In this document: piece after piece, positions 56,978 to 64,000 of the stretch
Position numbering within the stretch: the stretch's first letter is position 1
How the letters are laid out: every line of letters starts with the position of its first letter
Position numbers and translations under genes: made by a program
Notes under the pieces: generated by a model
Database searches by the model: none
What the model was told of the DNA's origin: nothing
What the model saw: the letters and a program-made list of their open reading frames with translations, nothing else
DNA from: Nyssa sinensis
Lineage: Eukaryota; Streptophyta; Magnoliopsida; Cornales; Nyssaceae
Reading direction: 5' to 3'
DNA: 64,000 nt
Assembly (NCBI GenBank): GCA_008638375.1
Contig: CM018050.1
Location: 29,727,723 to 29,791,722, forward strand

Positions 56978-59900
56978 AGAAAAAAAGAAGCTCATTACGT
57001 TATATCTATCATTCCATTGACCTCTCTATTCTCATGAACTCATACTTTATGACACGAGCACAACTGTCTTAGTGCGGAAATACTTTTTTTTTTTGTAATC
57101 AAAATTTTCTTAGAGATGGCAATTTTCTGAAATAACTTTGGATTTTGAGGAATAATCTCTCCTGAATGGGTTGTGATTAGTGTTCCCTTTCCATTTGCAT
57201 GCTTCAAGAAGAAAAAAATACCTGAAACATAATGACAGGAAGATATATATGGGGTTGGTGGTAGCTGGATACTTTTGTATAGAAAAAATGATTCTTGCAA
57301 ACTTTGTGAGCAATGTTATTTGTATCATTTATGGTATTTTGACTTTTGTGAAATTGGACAAAAATACAGGGTTTTGTGTCGATAGGCGAGGTTGACACCA
57401 AGGGCAGAGCTCGCAGGCTGCCTATTAAGGCTGACATTCGTAGAGCATTATGCTTTCCTGGTGGTTCGACCCTCATGGTTTCTCATCTTAACAAGGACAA
57501 TTCAACTAAACCTGCACAGCCTATAAAGTTGTCTTTCTTGTTTAAGCCCCTTGAGAAGTCTTTGCCATCTGCTATTGTTCAAAATCAGGGACTAGGAACT
57601 ACAGCAGAAAGCCATGGTTCTCCCAAGGCAGTAAATCAGATGACTTCCAGAACTGAATATTCTCAACCTGAAGTGTTGGTGAAAGATGGATTTATTATGG
57701 ACGGTAGGCACAATCTAGTTATATCTATTGCTAATGTATTTCACTTCTGCTGATATTTTCCTGGTGTTCATTTGAATGCCAAAGGAAGCAAGATAATTTA
57801 TTTAATTTTCTTCATCATTAGAATGCACGGTTCCATCCTTTAAAAGGGAATCATATATGTAAAATAGTTATCCCCCAGTCTTGTGAATTGGTATTAAAAT
57901 TTGAAATGAGCACATTGAGAAACCCTAGAAGTGATCTTATTAACGTTCAAAATGTATCATTGTTAAATTTATTTCTAGAAGCAAATCTTAACGTGTTATT
58001 GTGGTGCAGTTATCACAACATCATTTGATTCTAACAGATTCTTCCCATGGCTGTGTTTCAATTCAAGGTTGCCGAGATCTGGTCCCTTTCGAAGGCATGG
58101 ACTGCATCAAGATGGCTAATGGTTTAGAATTAACCAAAACTGAAGCTGGTGCTGATGTCAAGTGTTGTTCCTGTTCTACCCTAGGTGCAAAGAAGAGGGT
58201 CTGGGAAGCCTCATATACCTCATTGAAGTCAAAAAAAGTAAAGGGAGGTCATCTAATGGACTGTCAATTAGATTCCAGGGATTTTGTTTCAGGAAGTGAT
58301 GGAAGAAATGATAGTTGTTTTGATGGGAGCTCCTTAGTCAGTTCCAGAAACAAATCTTTCATTGAAGTTACTCCAAAAGATCCCTTGACCTGTAGGTATT
58401 TGAAAAATAATGCTGAAGAATCAGAATTTCATGGCAACGAGGAACTCCCGTTAAAACAGGAATGCTTCAGAATCCTGCTGATGAATATTGCTGATGATGC
58501 TAAGAAATCAAGCCTAACCAAGGTATGTGCAGCGTGCAGTTTTGTGCTTCATTTCATATAGATCACAAACTGATGTCCCAGGGTATCTATGGTTTGACAT
58601 AATCTGTCACTTTCAGCAAAAAGCATCATGTTTTGCTGTTGAGATTCTGGTTTGTTTAATGATTTTTGAAGAATTGGGATCAATCATAAATCGAACATTT
58701 TGTTTTTTTACCATCTTATTCCATATTACTGGAACTACATCCTACATTCTGCTTTCTTGCTGGTTCAGGTTTTGAGAAGAATACTCCTTATTGTAGGATG
58801 CGGAAACATTAGTGGCCAGAGAATGAAACTAAGCTTTGTGTGAAGTAAGGCTGCATGCATGCTATTAGGCAGTGAATTACAACAATTTTTTTTTGGGGGT
58901 GGGGGAGGCAAGCGGGGGTAGGTGATTGGAGACTCAAAACCAAGCATGTAGTTGTACCACCAAAATGCCTTAACAGCTAGGCCAGCTGACATATTCAGAT
59001 TCTTCATAACGGTTTAGTTTTCTGTATGATTTCTAGAAAGAATGAGGAATTACCTTAAAAAGAGTAATAAAAAATTGGAGCTAGTGACTTTAGATTTGAC
59101 ATTCTGTCCCCATTCCTTGTCCTCATCCAACTAAGAGGTCTGTCAACACATTTTTCACTTTCGTGAAGCATGCAGAGGTTCTCCCTACTTAGGAAATTTG
59201 TAATTTATTGTGATCGAAAGTTTGTGAAAACAGTCTCACCGACTTCACCAAGCTTGCTGCAGGCTTCAACATTGCACATCCCATAGTAGCTGCATCAGAT
59301 CATTATGAATTTTCACTCTGAGAGATATAGACCCTTAACTCTTTTTCGACTTCCATTTTCATTTCACACACTAGCCTTTTCATTTTCAAGGAACAAGTCA
59401 CAAAATTTTGCCACAAATCCTGCTGTTGTAGGAAAATCTGCTCGTAGGAAATCCAATTATCTATTAGTATGCCTTTTGGCCGACTATGCAATCAAATCAA
59501 CTTTAATTTTTGTAGTTGGAATTTAGCAAACTTTCTATTCTGTTTTAGGATCCTCTTTCAAGATGCACAAAAGACCTGCAATCCCACCTTTTACTTAAAT
59601 AACCTTAAAACCTCAGAATTAGTTTCAACTGGATGTCCACAAACTTGCATTAAACTTAGTACCCACAGTATAGTGTACATTGTAGTTTGAGATGGATTGA
59701 TCAAGACCAAGAAGAGAACAGAGGAAAACCTTAGAAACTTGTGGCCAACAGGAAAAAAATTAATAAGGAGAATTCAGCAGCTCAATCTTTAGAAAATCAC
59801 AACAATTATATTCACTAATAATGCTTTTAGTGCTCTTGCTATCTGCTCCTGTTGTGATAATAACCATGATCTGCTTTCTCCACTGCTGTCTAGAGTACAG

Positions 59901-62900
59901 TAACCTGTATGGCCTACTTAGAGTAGACGAGATGTTTCAACAAACGCAAGATCTAAACCTAATATACATTGCAGATTGATCTACACAAACCAAACAATAA
60001 GCAGTCGTGAAATATAAGAGAAGAGCAATCAAGCAAAGATACACAACAATTATACCTAAGGTGGCATACTAACACCTCCGGAAATTAAAATTTCAGTGCT
60101 TTATCACCTCCTCACCTATCTGAAATCTGAAACTGGTTGTGTGGTTGGCACCTCAAGGTAAAAAAGCTAGCCCAGTACACGAGGCTCCCGCCATTGCGGG
60201 GTTTAGGGAGGGTTAGATGTGAGCTACCTTATTTTGAAATGTTGCAAAAAATTCAAAATTTTGCGGAGAATAACACTTTCAACATCATTTTAAGTAAGGA
60301 TCGATATATCATTTTCTATAACCAACAAACTATCATCATTCTTCACAAAATCTGAGGTTGCCTATGATAAAACATTGTCCTTCTATCAATTAAATTGGTC
60401 ACCTATATGGGAAGTCTTCCCAACATAGGCCTGATTTTTAAGAATTAGTTTAGATGTCTACAAGATTGTCCCTATCATGTCTTCTATACTATTAGGACTA
60501 ACAAGTTTACAAAAATTTCTTCTATATAAGAGTTAGATAGCATGGATTTAAATTGCAGTCGCGGGATACGAATCGGTCGCAGTCGCGGTGTAACAGTATC
60601 GGGAGTATCAGGTCATTCGTAATGGAAATCGGAAACTGCAATTGTGAATTTTTTCCTAACACTAACAAATTTCTTAAAAGTCATTGATACACGTATCTTG
60701 ATTACATTTATCACATTTTAATCTTTTTTACTATTAATTTTTAACTTTCTATTCTAACTCCTAAAAAAATCTTCTTCTTTTTTTTTTTTTTATAAATAAC
60801 ACTTAAGAAGATATTTAATTATTTTATATCGATATTTAAATAATAACAAAAAATAATTATAAGCATGAAAATCAATTTAGTTGATTAGTTATGGAATAAA
60901 AAAAATTTTAAAAATTTTGAGGCCAAGAGGCTTTTTCGAGTTCGTATTAACCCGAATGTTTTGGTAACTCATTTCAATTTATTTTTGTGGATTCTTTTGT
61001 TAAGTATCTCTTTTGCATATAAATGTTATAAAAATAGAAATCATAAGAATTTTATAGAAAAAAAATAAAAAATAAGGAAAATAAAAAAATTGAAAAAAAA
61101 CATAAAATAGAGGTAACGGTCTTGCAACAGCCGATACGTAAGGGTATCGGCCGATACGACTGTGAATTTTAGTAATATCGATATATCGGCCAATATCTAT
61201 ATTAGAGGGTCAAAAATCCGATACGTAACGGCCGTTATTTAACACCATGTTAGATAAATAACAAAACTTCGAATATTAATTTAGAAAAAAGTACTAAAGC
61301 TTAAAATAGTTATATCACTTAGGTACGTCATATGTAACTTTTAGATTGAATTTATTTGTGTGACATGATAATTATGTTAGTGATAAGATATTATTTAACT
61401 TAGAATGCATTAACTTTTAAAGTGTAATATATATATATATATATTATTTTATTAGTTAGCGTCTTGCTTTACTTAGGTTAGCTCTTTTTTGTTGCCTCGC
61501 TTTTTGGGCAATGTGAGACCTTAGCGCCTCAAGGGCGTCTTTCACCTTTAACTACACTGACTTAAGTTATTTAAAAAACTCTTAATGTCCTTTGAACTAA
61601 ATAAATTGTATTTCCTACGATAAAAATCTCTTATTGTCCTTTGAACTAAATGAATTGTGTTTCCTAAGATTGCTATGTCGTAATTTTTTCTACTTAGAAT
61701 ACTTTTACATCAATTATGTAGAATTAATAAATTTCATTACTTAGACATCTCATAAATGAAATATATACAAGTATATATATGACTATTTTATCTCTCTTAT
61801 AATTAATATTATAATGGAGTTTTTTGAAAAAAAGTATTAACTATTAGGTAATAGAATTATTAATTATCTACCACGGAATCAATTTGGTTCCTTAAAAGTT
61901 TATTAATTATTAGAGATTATTAATTTATTGAATATTAATTATAAGAGGGTCAATTGTATATAGTGCTGGAAATGAGAATTTTTGGTATTCCCTTGTCAAA
62001 TGACCATTTTGCCCTTCATCCCTTTTATTGTCTTCTTTTCTTCCCTTTCATTAATTGGTAAATTCCACTCTATTTAATTTCAAACTCTCCATCTAATTAT
62101 TATTTTAATTACTTACAAGTCTTACAAATCATATTTTTTTGGGTACTACCCGCACATAGTCCTGTATTTCTGGTAAATTGACCAAATTGCCCTTTGGTCA
62201 CATAACGCGATTATGACTTCCAAAAATTACCAAACTCATTCTATCTCTATAATTATCATTATTTATCATGCATTATTACCAATTTTAAATAATTATTTAA
62301 TATCCAGAAAAACTCAGAACATTACATTCTACCCTCCTTAAAAGAAATTTTTGTCCTTGAAATTTGACTCAGTTGCATCCTCCAAACAACTCTAGGCCAA
62401 GCAGGCCAACCATCAGTTGCCGTAAGTACTCACAAGTCTCAATTCACTAGTTCAACACTAGGTTTCCCCCATCAAGGTTCCACAAAAGTTGCACCATTCT
62501 GTTGAGCTCAATCTACCACAATCATCCAATCACCGTATACCCTATCTTGCTTTGATACGCTATCATTGATCATTAAGTTATTGGTATGCATGTCCTCATC
62601 CAGAGAGGGATTATTGGCCCATGAGGCCTCATCAAACCTCAGATGTCTCTTGGTGTTCTGGTTTCATAAGAAAGAACTCATGCTAGAAAGCACTACGACT
62701 CTTTCTACGAACCTCACACACACGTCCTATCATACCTAGGAGTCTTTAATTAATTTTATTAATTAAACCAAAGATAAAATGAGAATAATTGGTAAGGAAA
62801 TCTCAAATAAATAGGTCCGCCCTCGGGTCTTTGGGGCATGGAGCTTGACATATTATGGTGTCATATTTCAGCAGTTGTATCACTAGCTTTTTGTAGATAT

Positions 62901-63257
62901 AGAATTTTGAGATCCCACTTTCTTTAATGACTGCCAGAGTATTTTGAATGTGTAATCAGTTTTTTCGTTCATTAGCTTTATGCATCAGATTTGATTATGG
63001 GATTTTATTTACTGACATTTTATTTATTGATTTTAGTTTTGGCATTACTAGTCATTCATCTGATGGTGAAGAGTTTTTCTATTACATAACTATATTTCTT
63101 ATCATTTTGGTATTCTTTTGATTAGAGTATTATTGCTGTTAATATAGATTATTGAAGACCTCGGTGGGGATGTTACCTCTGATGGGAGTGTAAGCACACA
63201 TGTAGTCACAGGAAAAGTGAGAAAAACTTTGAATTTCTGCACTGCTCTCTGTTCAGG
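52466..63257 (+). CDS. GNAT-fold acetyltransferase with BRCT domain (3' end beyond window)
   Basis: Exons in phase: 52466-52511, 52594-52695, 52971-53033, 53150-53214, 53720-53817, 54041-54092, 56113-56205, 56753-56863, 57370-57703, 58038-58522, 63148-63257; about 519 codons so far. Residues ~130-230 form a GNAT domain: strand AITFQIIPAD, acetyl-CoA loop QRKGVG (Q-x-x-G-x-G, split between exons 7 and 8), helix CLLYLELRKRL, and the FWLKQGF motif. Residues 322-483 are low-complexity and lysine-rich (KKRVW, KSKKVKGG). From 484 a BRCT domain starts (IIEDLGGDV, then THVVT). A nuclear role in DNA repair or chromatin is inferred from BRCT; substrate and activity are unknown. The next exon lies beyond 63257, probably past the edge. 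Confidence 0.85.
54093..56112 (+). other. Intron 6 with transposon remnants
   Basis: A 2020-bp intron. A patch at about 54770-54890 looks like a decayed Copia LTR/primer-binding-site junction (tggtagtagagcagcccctg) followed by an ATG-led frame. A second patch (55180-55400) has gcctaagtaacgcc and aaggcac words in inverted arrangement, like the one at 9297-9425. Neither has defined ends. The 65-codon ORF at 54277-54474 does not fit the gene's reading frame or domain. Confidence 0.4.
60155..60235 (+). mobile_element. SINE 3'-domain fragment
   Basis: Contains agtacacgaggctcccgcc, attgcggggtttagggaggg and a following agatgtgagctacctt, a sequence conserved at the 3' end of many angiosperm SINE families (the so-called Angio-domain). 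The tRNA-like head with A and B boxes and a clear terminal tail are not seen, so this is a partial copy. Confidence 0.6.
60262..61558 (+). repeat. Dispersed repeat family F, copy B, interrupted
   Basis: Matches the reverse complement of copy A (8549-9118) over two blocks, about 60262-60540 and 61250-61558, with a 709-bp MITE between them. Shared words: tatgataaaac, gaagtcttccc, aaataacaaaactt versus agttaacaaaactt, and tttcacctttaactacact at the far end. Divergence is substantial, so the family is old. Confidence 0.75.
60541..61249. mobile_element. hAT-type MITE inside repeat F copy B
   Basis: 709 bp with imperfect terminal inverted repeats (catggatttaaattgcagtc at the left; complement of catggtgttaaataacggcc at the right), internal gatacg and cggccgatacg words, and near-identical 8-bp flanks ttagatag (60533-60540) and ttagataa (61250-61257). 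Copy A of repeat F lacks the insert at the corresponding point, which confirms the boundaries. Confidence 0.82.
61581..61670. repeat. 49-bp tandem duplication
   Basis: cttaatgtcctttgaactaa (61581) recurs as cttattgtcctttgaactaa (61630); each is followed by ataRaattgtRtttcctaMgat. Confidence 0.85.
61780..62340 (-). mobile_element. Gypsy-type LTR fragment with polypurine tract
   Basis: In minus orientation a tract aaggagggtagaa (62327-62339 complement) precedes TGTAATGTTCTGAG, the start of an LTR that extends left from 62326. The plus-strand text ttctaccctccttaaaagaaatttttgtcc is typical of the 3' end of the internal region of Gypsy elements. The other LTR end and any TSD were not located; about 500 bp to the right (62341-62850) may be internal sequence. 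Confidence 0.45.
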
Positions 63258-64000
63258 GTCAGTTTTAATTGGACTATTAGAAAGTTTTGCTCCTCATTCT
63301 ACTGCCTTACTTTTTTCTCACATTTACGATTTATTATGGACTTTGTAGCTGAATATTTAAAATGATAATGTTGAACCTCTGAATCTCTGACTACATGTTT
63401 ATTTGTTCCAAATATTGCTTTTTCTGAAGAGAAAATCGATTTCACCATCTACTGTATCTGATGATGTTACTTCTTAGTATATTGTACTGCTTTCAGTGCC
63501 ATAATATCTATAATCTGTTTTTGTTATTAATCCAGTCTCAAGGAGATAGTACCTTGTTGAAAAGTAGAGTGGTCACTGAGATGACCATGGTTTCACTAGC
63601 TTTTGTTGTGCTTAATAAACAATTCTAGAAGTAGTTTGAAGCGTGAAGGTTAGATTCTTGATTGTGGACATCATGGTTAGTGTTAGCTACTACATTACGG
63701 ACATTGACATGGTGTGAGCATAGAGAGGACTTTCATAGAATTAGGGTTGAACAGATGAAGTGGAGAAGTGCAAACGGAGAGTTGCACGATATCTGGAAAC
63801 AAATCAAACTAATGGAAACAGCTAGCCTATTAAATGAGCATAGCAAGATGCTGAGATGGATAAGTCAAAATGCCAGGAAAAAGATTGAATAAAGGATGAA
63901 ACATGGTTCTTTTAGTTCCCCATTGTTCCAGCAAATTTTCATGTATTTTGGTCACTACAATGTTTTAATTAATGGTCTTTAGTGATCTTCCTTCTGTCAT
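63258..64000. other. Intron 11 (open), nothing recognised
   Basis: No continuation of the BRCT domain was found. The 76-codon ORF at 63662-63892 has no start context or domain and does not follow a plausible acceptor in the right phase. Confidence 0.45.

Larger units (their letters stand above)
58523..63147 (+). other. Intron 10 (4.6 kb), transposon-rich
   Basis: A phase-0 intron with donor aag/gtatgtgc and acceptor aatatag/attatt. It interrupts the gene exactly before the first conserved BRCT glycine pair. Its length is explained by a SINE piece (60155-60235), repeat F copy B with its MITE (60262-61558) and an LTR fragment (about 61780-62340). From 58523 to 60150 nothing else is recognisable. 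Confidence 0.75.

Noticed and set aside
57040..57476. Minus-strand ORFs over intron 8 and exon 9
   Set aside because: Shadows of the GNAT-BRCT exon and its flanking intron.
58001..58037. Alternative exon 10 start at the upstream acceptor gtggtgcag
   Set aside because: With the phase left by exon 9 it gives a stop after about 40 codons; the acceptor ctaacag at 58037 keeps the frame.
63662..63892. 76-codon ORF near the right edge as a BRCT continuation
   Set aside because: No BRCT signature and no acceptor in the required phase; most likely intronic.

Overview
This is a nuclear chromosome segment from a flowering plant, most likely a eudicot; I cannot name the species. The base composition is AT-rich, host genes are split by GT-AG introns, and most of the window is plant transposable elements: L1-type LINEs, Copia and Athila-like Gypsy elements, solo LTRs, hAT and Harbinger MITEs, and tRNA-derived SINEs. 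There are no operons, ribosome-binding sites or CRISPR arrays.

Two host genes are supported. On the minus strand, 15643-18045 encodes a circularly permuted chloroplast GTPase that I recognise as BPG2 (YqeH family). Three exons are visible, the second intron has a GC-AG boundary, and the last ~110 codons are not found near the rest. On the plus strand, 52466-63257 carries eleven exons of a protein with a GNAT acetyltransferase fold followed by the start of a BRCT domain; it runs off the right edge.

Layout. 1-1657: no gene. 1670-5151: degenerate LINE split by a 613-bp hAT MITE. 5152-7480: two more LINE 3' fragments. 7792-9120: a MITE and copy A of a dispersed repeat. 9494-14657: a complete, young Copia element with perfect target-site duplication (TSD) and an uninterrupted 1373-codon gag-pol ORF (minus strand). 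14868-15425: 5'-truncated LINE, then BPG2. 18909-32563: a Myb/SANT-like remnant and an Athila-like complex in which two 5' ends face away from each other; a 2865-bp solo LTR splits the gag region. 32564-40205: LTR-like segments, one carrying a SINE, and two MITEs. 40843-52047: an old Copia-type LTR element (minus) without recognisable pol, itself carrying a MITE, an 84-bp minisatellite and a second solo LTR of the same family as the first. 52048-end: the GNAT-BRCT gene, whose 4.6-kb intron 10 holds a SINE piece, copy B of the dispersed repeat with a MITE inside it, and a minus-strand LTR fragment.

The value of the window is its nested insertion history, which can often be read to the base from TSDs, plus the two host genes. 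I looked for, and did not find, a coherent undescribed system such as a gene cluster, defence locus or RNA element. The most unusual items are the GNAT-BRCT architecture, the BPG2 3' break with GC-AG intron, the head-to-head Athila 5' ends, and the MITE insertion documented by an empty paralogous copy.
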